From Lachnospiraceae bacterium UBA7060 (lineage in GTDB: Bacteria > Bacillota > Clostridia > Lachnospirales > Lachnospiraceae), in NCBI GenBank assembly GCA_002493835.1, contig DLAA01000036.1, forward strand, positions 1 to 31,746: DNA of 31,746 bases, in the 5' to 3' direction. Every line of letters starts with the position of its first letter. Position 1 is the first letter of the stretch. Position numbers and translations under genes: made by a program. Shown one piece after another: positions 1 to 9,369 of this stretch. The notes under the pieces were generated by a model. The model ran no database searches. It was not told the DNA's origin and saw nothing but the letters and a program-made list of their open reading frames with translations.

Positions 1-367
1 TAGCAAGTCAATTACGGGCATAAACTACACAATGTTCTCCGCAGTTTTTTGTGTATTTTATGGCTATTTCAGGCTGCCCATGGAGGCTGCCGTAATCTGT
101 GCGCCAAGCCGGAAGCCGTCTTTGAAACCCTCGCAGATGATCTTACACTCAAGGTCGGAAGCGTCGTCCAGCAGTTTCTCCAGCAGTGCCTTCCCCTCAT
201 CATCCAGCAGCCCTTTCAGGCGTTCGATCTCCCCATCGATGCGGTCGGCAATCTCTGCCATCTCCGGCGTCCTGTCGTTCCGGTTCTCCCAAGGCACAAT
301 CTCCCCGAAATAAATCTGTTTCAAAATGTCCTGCTCCATCTATTCATCCTCCTTTATCCTGCACACC
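1..367. other. Flanking DNA outside the right (attR) end of the Mu-like element
   Basis: This stretch lies outside the inferred phage terminus at 368. It contains one small leftward gene (64-339) plus about 63 bp beyond its stop and 28 bp upstream of its start. Positions 26-32 and 49-55 form an inverted repeat (TACACAA/TTGTGTA), a weak candidate terminator after the small gene. Assignment to the host rests on the end-site pattern and not on recognising a host gene. If the true terminus lies left of the window, this would be phage accessory DNA. Confidence 0.55.
64..339 (-). CDS. DUF6809-like small conserved protein (flanking gene)
   Basis: This 91-residue acidic protein begins MEQDILKQIYFGEIVPWE. 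It has a glutamate- and lysine-rich helical middle (about residues 30-65) and a GFRLGAQI segment near the C-terminus, which resembles the DUF6809 family of small Firmicute proteins of unknown function. The start is fixed by AAGGAGG 8 nt upstream of the ATG. No membrane segment or catalytic motif is visible. The inferred phage end is only 28 bp upstream of its start codon, so if the end call is right the insertion leaves the ribosome site intact but separates the gene from its native promoter. Family recognition is from memory of the motif pattern, so confidence is moderate for the family and low for any role. Confidence 0.65.
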   Translation of the reverse strand: MEQDILKQIYFGEIVPWENRNDRTPEMAEIADRIDGEIERLKGLLDDEGKALLEKLLDDASDLECKIICEGFKDGFRLGAQITAASMGSLK

Positions 368-419
368 TGTAAGCGCGCAGGAAGAATGACAATTTTCTTC
401 ACTTAAAATGACAATTCTT
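368..419 (+). other. attR-type end of the transposable phage with two transposase-binding sites (R1, R2)
   Basis: The inferred terminus begins TGTAA at 368. Nine bases further in is the 15-mer AAGAATGACAATTTT (382-396), and a second related copy, AAAATGACAATTCTT, lies at 405-419 in the same orientation. The shared ATGACAATT cores are exactly 22 bp apart, the same spacing as MuA sites R1 and R2 in phage Mu. The identical 15-mer recurs at 31606-31620, and the TGTAA-N9-AAGAATGACA arrangement recurs inverted at 31722. Terminal TG and paired inward sites are known features of Mu-family ends. The exact boundary nucleotide is inferred. Confidence 0.75.
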
Positions 420-475
420 TGTATTTTAGAAATTTAAATAGAATACGCTCCAAAATCCTCATATTGAATGGCCTT

Positions 476-1687
476 TTAACCCTCATTTTCCGTCGGTTCA
501 ACTCCTGTTGAATCATCTTCCACCGCTTCTTTCCCACAAAATTTCTCATCAATATAATTCTTCAATTCTTTTATACAATCATCTGTATACTGTAATGACT
601 GCGCCAAAGCCTCCTTTGCTGCCATTGTTCTTATAACCATCACATCTGGTCTTTGTAGCATTCCATCATAATCTAATTGGAATTCATATATAACCCCATT
701 TCCCGTCCCTAAATAGGTTTTACCATCATTCTCCAAAATTGAGGTAACTTCAACATCATCATATACTGGCATTTTATCATTTTCTGCAAGTCCAATTTTG
801 AGTATGTCGTCAGTAATATTTAGATACCACGTATTTGTACTGTCTTTATACAATAGCCCGTATTTACCACCTATTGGCAATATACGGGCCATACTGAAAT
901 TCGAAGCGTCTAAATCGGACAGTCTATAACTGTAACTCATAAAAGTATTTCCATCTCTTGAACGGCAGACAGAATATCCCCTTGGAACATCATCAACATA
1001 GGCTACACACCAAAAATATCCATCTACATGCATATATTGTTTCAATTTCCTATCAAGTATTTTACAACTTCCTGACAAATCTACCTGTACACTACTAACG
1101 TTATCATATTCCATATAGATTTTGTCGTCTGCAATAAATCTTTCCGCCGGCACGAAAGCAACATATCTTGGTGTATTAATCTCTTGTTCAAGACTTCTAT
1201 GCCAAATAGATATATCCTTTAATGACTCGCATACAAATATATTGATATACACTTTCTGATCATTATTCGTTATCCTGAGCCAACTTACAACTATCTGCCC
1301 CATTGAATTAATAAATAACCCAACATTCCTTCCGCTGCTTTGTTTCCCTGGAATTGTAACTTCTTCGTATTCCTCAAAATCATTTGTTGCATATAATTTG
1401 TCGCCTTTAATATCCATTATATAATATCTGTCATCTGCATAAACAATGTGCGTTGCCTGTAAGGGTGCTTTATCCTTTTGTATAAAATCCATGTTTTTCA
1501 TATCTAGTCCGGATAATACATGGCGAATATTTAAACCGCCGTCATCCACATATACAAAAAACCTATTATTTATTATTTCCATTTTGTAAATTCTACCTGA
1601 TGCACCTGTCACAAAACTATTCTGGACCAGCTGCACGCTGGAAGCCTCACCTTTAGATATAAATGTAAGATTAGTTTTACCGACCAT
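476..1687 (-). CDS. Putative tail tip / receptor-binding protein, beta-propeller-like
   Basis: This is the last gene of the late operon, about 403 residues. The start is set at MVGKTN, where GGAG lies 6 nt upstream, and it overlaps the upstream gene's stop by 11 bp. The protein is a string of short beta-strand-like segments with recurring aromatic and glycine patterns (for example YYIMDIKGDKLYATND, KYGLLYKDS, GKTYLGTGNGVIYEF), as in propeller-like sugar-binding tail proteins. A helical C-terminal tail (about residues 355-400) ends in an acidic stretch. The region is clearly more AT-rich than the head genes. Position at the distal end of the tail module, next to the phage terminus, fits a host-range protein. 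No known family is recognised with certainty; host binding is inferred from position and composition. Confidence 0.6.
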   Translation of the reverse strand: MVGKTNLTFISKGEASSVQLVQNSFVTGASGRIYKMEIINNRFFVYVDDGGLNIRHVLSGLDMKNMDFIQKDKAPLQATHIVYADDRYYIMDIKGDKLYATNDFEEYEEVTIPGKQSSGRNVGLFINSMGQIVVSWLRITNNDQKVYINIFVCESLKDISIWHRSLEQEINTPRYVAFVPAERFIADDKIYMEYDNVSSVQVDLSGSCKILDRKLKQYMHVDGYFWCVAYVDDVPRGYSVCRSRDGNTFMSYSYRLSDLDASNFSMARILPIGGKYGLLYKDSTNTWYLNITDDILKIGLAENDKMPVYDDVEVTSILENDGKTYLGTGNGVIYEFQLDYDGMLQRPDVMVIRTMAAKEALAQSLQYTDDCIKELKNYIDEKFCGKEAVEDDSTGVEPTENEG

Positions 1688-2528
1688 AATCTTCTCCCTT
1701 CCTAACCTCAATCGTACAGTTTAATTTCCCGCCAAAGCTTGATGTAGAAATAAATAAAATGTATCCATTATGGGATTCCACATAGATTGCGTGTCCCATG
1801 GATTCTTCTATAGAAATTGCATCAAAATAAGCCGTACACAGACAGTCCTCATCCACCAGTTCGTTTTCCAGCCTGAACTCTCCATTTTCATCAAAAGTTA
1901 TCTCTACATCCCGAATAACAAAAGACTGCCCTTTGATCTGAAGCAGTAATGCATTTACTTCCTCCTTCTCCGCCCTGATAATTTCCCCATAGGTACCCAA
2001 TACAATCTCCATGCTGGACATACGGTTCTCCAAAGGTTCTATATCAAACGCGTTTAGTTTAAGGAGAAATTCATTCTGGCTTTTAATAAGGCTATATGCC
2101 TCATCAAACTTACGGTTCTGCTCTGCTATCGTCTCCAGAATAACCTGATAATTTGCTACGATTGCCGCAAACACTGTCTCCGATGGATCAATATCCACTT
2201 CGGCCCCTGAGACAGCGCCTTCTACAATCGGCATTGAATCCATTGCTGAGGTAAGTATTTTATTCCCAAACACCCCAAATACACCTATGTATAAGGGAGA
2301 CGCCTTTACAATGGCTGGTGCTGGTATATAACATTTATTTTCATTATCAAGGACAGCATAATATACCTTCTGCCTTTCTTGATAGAATACTGCTGTTTTA
2401 ATATACCCCTCCCAGCTCTCATCAAATTCAAACCGGCAGGAATCATAATTTACATCCCCGGAAGAAATGACTTCCCTGTTTTGAATCGTGAGGAGTTGCT
2501 TATCCAGTACAATTTCAATCTGTGCCAT
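1677..2528 (-). CDS. Putative baseplate/tail-fibre attachment protein (BppU-like N-terminus)
   Basis: About 283 residues; the start is at MAQIEIV, where AAAGGAG lies about 5 nt upstream (an upstream in-frame ATG at 2579 lacks a good site). The N-terminal ~125 residues (segments such as YDSCRFEFDESWEGY and ASPLYIGVFGV) resemble the small beta-sandwich N-domain seen in Gram-positive phage baseplate upper proteins and fibre adaptors. A predicted helical stretch around residues 135-205 would form a trimeric coil, and the last ~75 residues are beta-rich. The stop overlaps the next gene, indicating translational coupling. The likely role is to anchor the downstream tip protein to the tail; this is inferred from fold pattern and order. 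Confidence 0.6.
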   Translation of the reverse strand: MAQIEIVLDKQLLTIQNREVISSGDVNYDSCRFEFDESWEGYIKTAVFYQERQKVYYAVLDNENKCYIPAPAIVKASPLYIGVFGVFGNKILTSAMDSMPIVEGAVSGAEVDIDPSETVFAAIVANYQVILETIAEQNRKFDEAYSLIKSQNEFLLKLNAFDIEPLENRMSSMEIVLGTYGEIIRAEKEEVNALLLQIKGQSFVIRDVEITFDENGEFRLENELVDEDCLCTAYFDAISIEESMGHAIYVESHNGYILFISTSSFGGKLNCTIEVRKGEDYGR

Positions 2529-2600
2529 TATTACTCCTTTCCATCTGATGTTTATGGTATCTCCACACTGCACCATCACATATGCCTGCTAACACGCCAT

Positions 2601-3356
2601 CTAATTTATGCATTTAGCTAAAATATTGTTTGAAAGTTTATAGTAAATCTCCCCGCCTATGCTATAAAATTCGTTATTATTTAGCGACGCACTCCCAAAA
2701 TAGCAGTTATTTAACTTGAACCTTCCTGGTTGTGCCACACATTCAACCAATGTAATTTCCGTATCATTGCCATTTAACTGCATAATCTTAGTCAACTGCA
2801 TACCAAATATTATAGCCGACTTATAGTCTGCAAATATTTGATCATGTTTTATCACATATAAAGAAGAAGTGCCGCTCGCATTTGTATAAGAAGCCACAAG
2901 GTGAATCTGTTCACCATCCTTTAAATCTGTCCCCTTTCCTACAGAAATCCCATAAAGTTCACATGCTGGATCAGAAAATTTTCCGACATAAATATTGAGT
3001 ACACTGTCAACATCACCTTTTAACATAACATAGAACTTGTAATTTAGCCCCGAAAATGGATTTGCTCCATTAAGACTATTTTCATATAAAGTTATCCCAT
3101 TTGCATAATATCCAATATATCCATTCTGGTTAAAGACATAAATCTGAATGGAAACACCGTCTATGTTAAGAATACTTGCCTCCGGATTATATGCACATGC
3201 TATGCCTGCCTCTTCCAAAGTACTTTTTATTGCTGCGCACAATACATCCGTTTGATTATAATAATAGTTAGTGCTTCTATTTGTAGCTATATTTTGTATA
3301 TTTTTATATACACTGTTTGATTCAATCGTACCCGCAAAATACTTTCTGTAATACAC
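2601..3356 (-). CDS. Hypothetical tail-tip protein, AT-rich
   Basis: 251 residues from a GTG start that follows the stop of the large tail gene by 8 bp; an AGG is 7 nt upstream. The sequence is rich in Asn, Tyr and Ser with many short beta-type segments (IYVFNQNGYIGYYANG, FYVMLKGDVDSVLNIYVG) and no membrane helix or catalytic motif that can be seen. It lies between the repeat-containing tail protein and the BppU-like protein, so it is probably an accessory tail-tip or fibre component. I do not recognise a family. Its low GC, like that of the next two genes, suggests the tip cassette was exchanged separately from the rest of the tail. Confidence 0.5.
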   Translation of the reverse strand: MYYRKYFAGTIESNSVYKNIQNIATNRSTNYYYNQTDVLCAAIKSTLEEAGIACAYNPEASILNIDGVSIQIYVFNQNGYIGYYANGITLYENSLNGANPFSGLNYKFYVMLKGDVDSVLNIYVGKFSDPACELYGISVGKGTDLKDGEQIHLVASYTNASGTSSLYVIKHDQIFADYKSAIIFGMQLTKIMQLNGNDTEITLVECVAQPGRFKLNNCYFGSASLNNNEFYSIGGEIYYKLSNNILAKCIN

Positions 3357-3364
3357 TTTGCCGC

Positions 3365-5614
3365 CTACCCCTCTTCCACAGTTACAGTTATCTCCTCATA
3401 AGATTTTACAACAGCTGCTTTATCAGAATACATTCCAAAAATATCAGCTCTTATCTGCGGTACTCCTTCTGCTGCTGTCATGGAAAAGCTTACAAGCTGT
3501 TTCACCAGGCACCCTCCCCCACCTGTACCGCCCTGAATCAGCCTGATATTCTCCGCCATCTGTTCAAAAGTATCCCCAGCGCTGGTATTTATACCCTTGT
3601 CAGTGACCGCCAGCGCAATCAACTTTTTCCCCTCACTGACAGATTGAAAAACCTGTTTTATTACAAGTGCATCGACCAGCTTCCCAAACTCTTCATTCTC
3701 CTGCACTGCTGCAGGCGAATCCAAAACCATAATTTCTTTCCCGTCCCCTTCCAAGGGAACTGCCTGCCACCGGCCATCTTTAAACTGCAGGACGGCCCCT
3801 TCTACACCATCTATATCCTCTATTTTGACGGTGCCATCCTTTCCCTGCTCGCCTTTCAAAGATGCAAGCCATTCTTCCGTGCTTCCAATAAAGCCCTCAA
3901 CTAATGCTATATCATAAGCAGACTTCCCTGCATCCCCAGGCACTCCTTTCAGAGATGCAAGCCATTCCGCCTCGGTACCTGCGAACCCGCTGCCTAAAGC
4001 CACTTCATACGCCGTCTTTCCTGCATTTCCCGGCTCTCCCTTAAGGGATGCAAGCCATTGTTCTTTATTCCCTGCAAACCCATTTTCTAAAGCTGCCTCA
4101 TAAGCAGACTGTCCCTCATCCCCCGGCGCTCCTTTTAAAGAACCAAGCCACTCTTCCTCAGTCCCCTCGTAACCGTTATCTACAGCCACCCTGTATGCAG
4201 ATTTTCCATCGATTCCCGCTTCCCCTTTCAACGATGCAAGCCATTCTGCCTCAGTCCCATCAAACCCTGCACCTAAAGCGGATTCATAAGCTGTCATTCC
4301 CGGGGCTCCCGAACAACCTTTTAAGTTAGGCGTGTCAAAGCTGCCTGCCGCCGTCTGGATATTCAAAATATATGTATCTTCCGTTTCTGTATCTACGCTG
4401 ATCACAGGCGCGGCAGCCCCTGACATATTTATTATTTCCTTTACTTTTGTCTCCGTAATGTAATTTACATCATTATTGAGCTGCCCGACATCCTTCGGTA
4501 TAGCCGCCTCTATTTCCTCAACAGCTTTTATGAAGCTGCCTTGGCGGATTTTATTTGCATCTGTCAATACCATCTTAACCGCCCCAAGGGTATACTGTGT
4601 ATTTTCCGGGGCATCTATATGAATTTCCGCCTTGCTAAGCAAATAGTAAGACTCTACTCCATGCAGCTTAGAAATCACTTGTACATAAGTACATACGTTT
4701 AATGCCTCAGCCTGCTCATCTGTGAGGTTCAAATCAATTGCCCGCACTTCGATCGTTTTCTTTAAAACGATTCCAGATTTAAGCCTATCCTGCGCCCTTA
4801 TTAACAAATTTTCTGGCAAAGTCACATCATCCCAGATGCTTTCGTCAGGATCCGCATATATGACTCCGTATTCTGCCGCCTTTTCCTCATCAATGATATA
4901 ATCTTTACCATCATTCACGCTGGCTATGTTGATTCTCTTCCCATTAATCGAAGCCCCCTGCGGCCTGATCGCCGTATAGGTTTCTGCTGCAGATGTGTTG
5001 ATCAGAAGATCTATGATATTCTTCCCAAAAGAAATAGGCTGTCTAGATATCCCCTTGTAATCGTCCAGCCAGTCGATATAATCTCCATCTGCTTCATATC
5101 TTACCTGCAGGTGGCCTCCCAAAGCACTCTGGAAACATTTTTCCTTTAACGCATTCCATGTCTTTAGTGCACTTTCGCTGCTTCTTACAATATAATCATT
5201 ATTGTCTTTTACTGTCACATCGCCAACTAAAAATCTCTGTTTTTCGCCGACCTGGCTGTTATGGTTTTCGATGATCCGCCTAAACAGCAGGTCTGGGGAG
5301 CCGGAAAAACTAAATTCCGGGAAAATGGAATCATTCAGAAATGCCAGTTTCCCCTCACACTGTATCGCCTTTATGTTGTCAATATTGCTGTCATCGGATA
5401 TAATCCGTCCTTTCCAAATAGTCCTCCCATCGTTTTTTACCTGTATCAGTGTAGCCAGTTTTCTTAAACTGTCAAATAACGGATGTGTTGATATCATATT
5501 AAAGGAAAGTGTACCGGCACTGTTGTCCTCCATAGACAATACGATATTATACAGGCAGAGTTCTTCAACATCTGGAGTATAAATCAAATTGTCATCTGCA
5601 TAAATTGTATACAT
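3365..5614 (-). CDS. Tail-associated (Tal/prophage endopeptidase-type) protein with five 32-residue repeats
   Basis: 749 residues. Roughly residues 1-370 resemble the N-terminal hub domain of Gram-positive prophage tail proteins (gp27-like rings): MYTIYADDNLIYTPD at the start, then alternating strands including TIWKGRIISDD and RIQ-type segments. Residues about 430-600 are five tandem copies of a 32-residue unit of the form AY-x2-A-x3-GF-x-GT-x-EWLASLKG followed by a collagen-like G-x-x-G-x-x-G linker. This unit is common in Firmicute tail fibres. The C-terminal ~130 residues contain a GGTGGGG hinge. The start abuts the Dit gene stop. The role is to cap the tail and project receptor-binding or wall-contacting elements; no peptidase motif was confirmed. 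Confidence 0.75.
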   Translation of the reverse strand: MYTIYADDNLIYTPDVEELCLYNIVLSMEDNSAGTLSFNMISTHPLFDSLRKLATLIQVKNDGRTIWKGRIISDDSNIDNIKAIQCEGKLAFLNDSIFPEFSFSGSPDLLFRRIIENHNSQVGEKQRFLVGDVTVKDNNDYIVRSSESALKTWNALKEKCFQSALGGHLQVRYEADGDYIDWLDDYKGISRQPISFGKNIIDLLINTSAAETYTAIRPQGASINGKRINIASVNDGKDYIIDEEKAAEYGVIYADPDESIWDDVTLPENLLIRAQDRLKSGIVLKKTIEVRAIDLNLTDEQAEALNVCTYVQVISKLHGVESYYLLSKAEIHIDAPENTQYTLGAVKMVLTDANKIRQGSFIKAVEEIEAAIPKDVGQLNNDVNYITETKVKEIINMSGAAAPVISVDTETEDTYILNIQTAAGSFDTPNLKGCSGAPGMTAYESALGAGFDGTEAEWLASLKGEAGIDGKSAYRVAVDNGYEGTEEEWLGSLKGAPGDEGQSAYEAALENGFAGNKEQWLASLKGEPGNAGKTAYEVALGSGFAGTEAEWLASLKGVPGDAGKSAYDIALVEGFIGSTEEWLASLKGEQGKDGTVKIEDIDGVEGAVLQFKDGRWQAVPLEGDGKEIMVLDSPAAVQENEEFGKLVDALVIKQVFQSVSEGKKLIALAVTDKGINTSAGDTFEQMAENIRLIQGGTGGGGCLVKQLVSFSMTAAEGVPQIRADIFGMYSDKAAVVKSYEEITVTVEEG
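3830..4312 (-). repeat. Five tandem ~96-bp coding repeats (32-residue EWLASLKG units)
   Basis: The coding strand repeats a unit that encodes AYE-x-ALxxGFxGTExEWLASLKG plus a Gly-rich linker five times. The + strand shows this as recurring gatgcaagccattc-type segments near 3865, 3955, 4045 and 4225, with a diverged copy near 4140. The copies vary at synonymous and linker positions, so they are old duplications and not a recent identical array. Copy number could change by recombination. Confidence 0.8.
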
Positions 5615-6237
5615 TACAGCGCTCCTTCCTGATATTGGAATAATATGGTCCCTTTACCCTCCACCCGGAAACGGTTGTAGCCCTGTTTCAGGACAATATC
5701 CGCCATCCTGTATTCCCCTGACGGCAGCTGGTATCGTTTATTTTCAAAGGTAAGCTGCATCGGATCCGAAACCGTAATCTTTGGAATGGTCCGCATCCGC
5801 TCATTTAACAGTACAATGTTGCTGGCCCCGCCGATCTCTTCCTTATGCCTTGTCAGTCTGCTTTTATATTTGTACGGTTCACACGCCGCAGTCATTTCGA
5901 CTTCCAACAGGTTTCTATTCACTAGCGGATCCCCGACACTGCAGCGGCCTATATAGTAAAAGGCATCCTCCCGGTCAAGAATAATTTTCTTTTTCTGGCC
6001 ATGCAGTGTATTAATCAGTGCATCAATCTTATTCTGGTCCTTTGTGGTAAACTTAAAGCTGATCTGCCTGTTAGCATATTTGACCTCCCCCAGACTCTCT
6101 GTGATATCAAGCACCCCGTCCATGCCCGGCAACTCAATCTCCTTGATCTTAGCTACAGGCGTTGATACGCGGGCATAATTCATAATAAGATCTGTAGTAT
6201 CTCCCACATGCAGATTGTCAAACCATACTCCATCCAT
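5614..6237 (-). CDS. Distal tail protein (Dit-like)
   Basis: About 207 residues from the ATG at 6237, which overlaps the tape-measure stop as TGATG; GAGG lies 8 nt upstream. Features match siphovirus distal-tail proteins: an N-terminal beta domain containing IKEIELPGMDGVLDITESLG, a FKFTTKDQ strand, a HGQKKKIILDRED segment, and a C-terminal galectin-like part (residues about 120-207). Its position directly after the tape measure and before the Tal-like hub is the invariant place for Dit in Gram-positive siphoviruses. It should form the hexameric ring that connects tube to tip. Confidence 0.8.
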   Translation of the reverse strand: MDGVWFDNLHVGDTTDLIMNYARVSTPVAKIKEIELPGMDGVLDITESLGEVKYANRQISFKFTTKDQNKIDALINTLHGQKKKIILDREDAFYYIGRCSVGDPLVNRNLLEVEMTAACEPYKYKSRLTRHKEEIGGASNIVLLNERMRTIPKITVSDPMQLTFENKRYQLPSGEYRMADIVLKQGYNRFRVEGKGTILFQYQEGAL

Positions 6238-9200
6238 CACTTAATCCTCTCATCCTGTCTGGATATTTCTCCAAGCTTTGCGTTCATTCCTGCTGCCAGC
6301 GCACCGACTGTGGCCCCTGTATCGAGCACAACCTGCATACCTGCAAGTTGAGGTAAATACCTGTTCAACATGCTTAGAATAGTCTTTAAAATATTCGCCA
6401 ACCTTTCATCCCGCTCCGCAACGGCACTTCGTATATAGTCCTGCAGAACAGAGATTGGTGCAATAGCCTCTGCTCCTGCCTCACCGCCTGCCATAATATT
6501 TCCCGTTGCCGGATTGACCCCGAATGCCGTGGGTTTTGTCATTACACCACCTTCGGCATACCAATCAACACCAAAATGCGGTATGGAAGGCGGATTCAAT
6601 GAGAAAGAACCGTCTATCTTGAAATGGGGCAGTTTAATATCCGGCAGTTTCCATTCAAAGTTGAAAAACCCTTTGATTTTTTCAACAATATTGTGTACTG
6701 TATCCTGACACTTGGAAAAAGTACTGGTAATTTTATCACCAATACTGGAAAATTTTTCATGTATGTTATTCCCCATCTCGGAAAATTTGGACACTGCAGT
6801 ATTTTTAAGGTTCTCAATGGCAGCACTGCCTTTTTCCCTGATATTGTTGAATCCTTCTACCCCTTTCGCTGCAACCTCGTTCAGCTTCGCCACGGACTCC
6901 TCTTTAAATTCATGGAATTTTCTTGTTGCACTGTCTTTGAACTGGCTGACATTGTTCACCGCTGCTTCTTTGAATTCCTGGATTCTTCCCGTCGCCTTTT
7001 CTTTCATTTCAGTCACTTCCGAAACGATCTTCTCCCTGGCCTCTTCAAATTTCTGGCCCCACCGCTCCTTCAAATCTGCAATCTTCTCCGAAGCCTCCTC
7101 CTTCAGGTTATGGAAATCTGTTACTACCTTTTCTTTCATTTCAGAAACCTTGGCAGAAGTTTTCTCCCGAAGCTCTTCAAAATGTGCCACTGCACTATCT
7201 TTTAAGTTCTGAATCTTTTCCGCCGCCTGCGTGCGGAGTTCCTCAATCCTGGCTGTCGCGTTCTCCTTTAATTCAGAGAACTTTTCACCAGCCCTCTCCT
7301 TCATCTCCTCAAATTTTTCAATGGCGTTCTCTTTGATCTCATGGTATTTTTCTACAACCGAAGTCTTCAGCTCTTCTGTTTTTTCCTTCAGACTGTCAGC
7401 CATTCCATGGTATCTTTCCTTGATCCCCTCTACTAATTCGTGGGTTTTCTCTCCGATCTGGTTCCATTTCTCTGCTACAGCCGTTTCAACACCCTCTACT
7501 GCAGAAAATACGCTTTCTTTGATTCCTGTCCATTTTTCTTTAATGGCCTCTACCGTTTCACGGGTACTCTCCTTTATCTCATTCCATTTTTCGCTGACCT
7601 TCTCTTTCAGCTCGTGGGCCTTTTCCTTTATTGTGTCCCAATTCTTGTACAGCGCAACACCTATGGCAATTACAGCGCCAACCACGCCTATAATAATCCA
7701 AACCGGGGCCGGTACCGCTGCCAACATAGGTAACAGGCCGCCCCCTATCTTAGTAACAAGGCCACCTATACCACCAATCAGTTTGGTCCCGCCTGCAAAC
7801 AGGGTCTTTCCGACAGATATAACGCTCCCAGCACCACCGATCAGCTTACTTCCCACTGTGATCAGCGTTCCTATCCCTGAAACGATTTTTCCTACAACAG
7901 CCAGAACCGGCCCAGTTGCCGCCGCAACCCCGGCCACGGTAAGGATCATTTTTTTCGTTCCATCGTCCAGCCCCGATATCCAGGTACACAGGTTTGAAAG
8001 CCACTCTACACCCTGGCGCAGATACGGCATAATCAATGTTACAAACTGTATTGCCAGCGCTTCCAGCTGGGACTTTAACAGCGTGATCTGCCCGCTCAGA
8101 TTGTCATTCATGGTATCCGCCATATCTTTTGCCGCTCCGTCTGCAGAATCAATGGCCTCCGCCAGTTTATTAAAATCACTGTCACTCGCATTGATAATCG
8201 CAAGCATTCCCGACATGGCCTCTTTTCCAAACAGGGTAGCCGCTGCCTGGGCCTGTTCTTCTTCACTTAATCCCTTAAATGCACCCCGTAAGGTGGTCAA
8301 GACCTCCCTGAATGACTTCATGTTCCCGGAACTGTCTACCAAAAGCTCATTATAAACACCTGTAGTTTCATTTTCCCCAGCCTGGGCAGCAGAAAGGTCA
8401 TACATGGCAGATTCCAGATTATTTTTCGTTTTTTCCAGATTTAACGCTGCCGTCTGTGCCTGTGAGGAATTTACCCCATATTTCGCCACCGCATCATTAT
8501 ACTTAATCTGGGCTTTCTCCATATCTATGGTCTTATTTTCAACCTTAGCCTGTGCTTTCTGGAGTTTCCCATCATCAATAACGTTTGCCGTCTCTTCTGT
8601 TGCTAGGCCAAGGGAAACCATAACTGCAATCATATCATCTGTCGGTTTTACCAGATTCGTCAGGGATGATCTTAATGACGTGCCTGCCTGCGACGCCTTT
8701 ATTCCGCTATTGGCCATCAGTCCAACCGCTAAAGCAACATCTTCCGCGGAATATCCAAGCGACCCTGCCACCGGTGCGACATATTTAAATGTTTCTCCCA
8801 TCATGGAAACATTTGTGTTAGCGTTGGAAGATGCTTTTGCCAAAACATCTGCAAAATGCCCGGAATCGGAAGCTGACATTCCAAATGCAGTCAACGCGTC
8901 TGTCACAATATCAGAAGTAGTGCCCAAATCTTCACCCGATGCCGCTGCAAGATTCATAATTCCTGACAGGCCGCTTAACATATCATCTGTCTTCCAGCCG
9001 GCCATCGCCATGTAAGTGAGCGCCTCCGCTGCCTGCGATGCGGAAAATTTTGTTGTTTCCCCCATCTCTTTTGCCAGATTTTCCAGTTTTGTAAAGTCCG
9101 ATCCTGTAGCTCCTGAAATAGCTGCTACCTGTGACATCGTTGATTCAAAGTCCGCTGCCGTCTTAATTGCTGCTGTGCCTACTCCTACAATCGGAGCCGT

Positions 9201-9359
9201 TACGCCAAGTGTAAGTTTGGATCCTATACCGGATATCTTCTCACCGGCTGCCTGAAATCCAGATCCCACAGATTCCACTTTAGACATCACAGAGTCAATC
9301 TTCTCGCTGAATCCGTCTGCATCCAATACAATTTTTCCAACCAGTGTAAATAGGTCCAT
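6237..9359 (-). CDS. Tail tape measure protein
   Basis: 1040 residues. The N-terminal ~250 residues match the TP901-type tape measure domain (AADFESTMSQVAAISGATGS, GETTKFSASQAAEALTYMA, GLMANSGIKASQAGTSLRSS). A short coiled insertion follows (about 265-330). Hydrophobic glycine-rich stretches occur at about 480-560, with a clear membrane-type helix around 550-570 (PVWIIIGVVGAVIAIGVALY). Residues about 573-870 are an unusually regular charged coiled coil built from repeats of the form EK-x2-ELKE-x3-EKF. The C-terminal part carries WYAEGGVMTKPTAFG and a GGEAGAEAIAPI motif common in this family. The protein sets tail length and may help DNA cross the membrane. It follows the G/GT chaperones by 10 bp. 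Confidence 0.93.
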   Translation of the reverse strand: MDLFTLVGKIVLDADGFSEKIDSVMSKVESVGSGFQAAGEKISGIGSKLTLGVTAPIVGVGTAAIKTAADFESTMSQVAAISGATGSDFTKLENLAKEMGETTKFSASQAAEALTYMAMAGWKTDDMLSGLSGIMNLAAASGEDLGTTSDIVTDALTAFGMSASDSGHFADVLAKASSNANTNVSMMGETFKYVAPVAGSLGYSAEDVALAVGLMANSGIKASQAGTSLRSSLTNLVKPTDDMIAVMVSLGLATEETANVIDDGKLQKAQAKVENKTIDMEKAQIKYNDAVAKYGVNSSQAQTAALNLEKTKNNLESAMYDLSAAQAGENETTGVYNELLVDSSGNMKSFREVLTTLRGAFKGLSEEEQAQAAATLFGKEAMSGMLAIINASDSDFNKLAEAIDSADGAAKDMADTMNDNLSGQITLLKSQLEALAIQFVTLIMPYLRQGVEWLSNLCTWISGLDDGTKKMILTVAGVAAATGPVLAVVGKIVSGIGTLITVGSKLIGGAGSVISVGKTLFAGGTKLIGGIGGLVTKIGGGLLPMLAAVPAPVWIIIGVVGAVIAIGVALYKNWDTIKEKAHELKEKVSEKWNEIKESTRETVEAIKEKWTGIKESVFSAVEGVETAVAEKWNQIGEKTHELVEGIKERYHGMADSLKEKTEELKTSVVEKYHEIKENAIEKFEEMKERAGEKFSELKENATARIEELRTQAAEKIQNLKDSAVAHFEELREKTSAKVSEMKEKVVTDFHNLKEEASEKIADLKERWGQKFEEAREKIVSEVTEMKEKATGRIQEFKEAAVNNVSQFKDSATRKFHEFKEESVAKLNEVAAKGVEGFNNIREKGSAAIENLKNTAVSKFSEMGNNIHEKFSSIGDKITSTFSKCQDTVHNIVEKIKGFFNFEWKLPDIKLPHFKIDGSFSLNPPSIPHFGVDWYAEGGVMTKPTAFGVNPATGNIMAGGEAGAEAIAPISVLQDYIRSAVAERDERLANILKTILSMLNRYLPQLAGMQVVLDTGATVGALAAGMNAKLGEISRQDERIK

Positions 9360-9369
9360 ATGCCACCTC

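Noticed and set aside
355..361. Alternative terminus at TGCACACC (360)
   Set aside because: It does not give the same spacing to AAGAATGACA as the other end, whereas TGTAA at 368 does.
7231..8355. 374-residue rightward open frame
   Set aside because: It lies opposite the tape measure gene, has Ser/Phe/Pro-rich shadow composition and no ribosome site.
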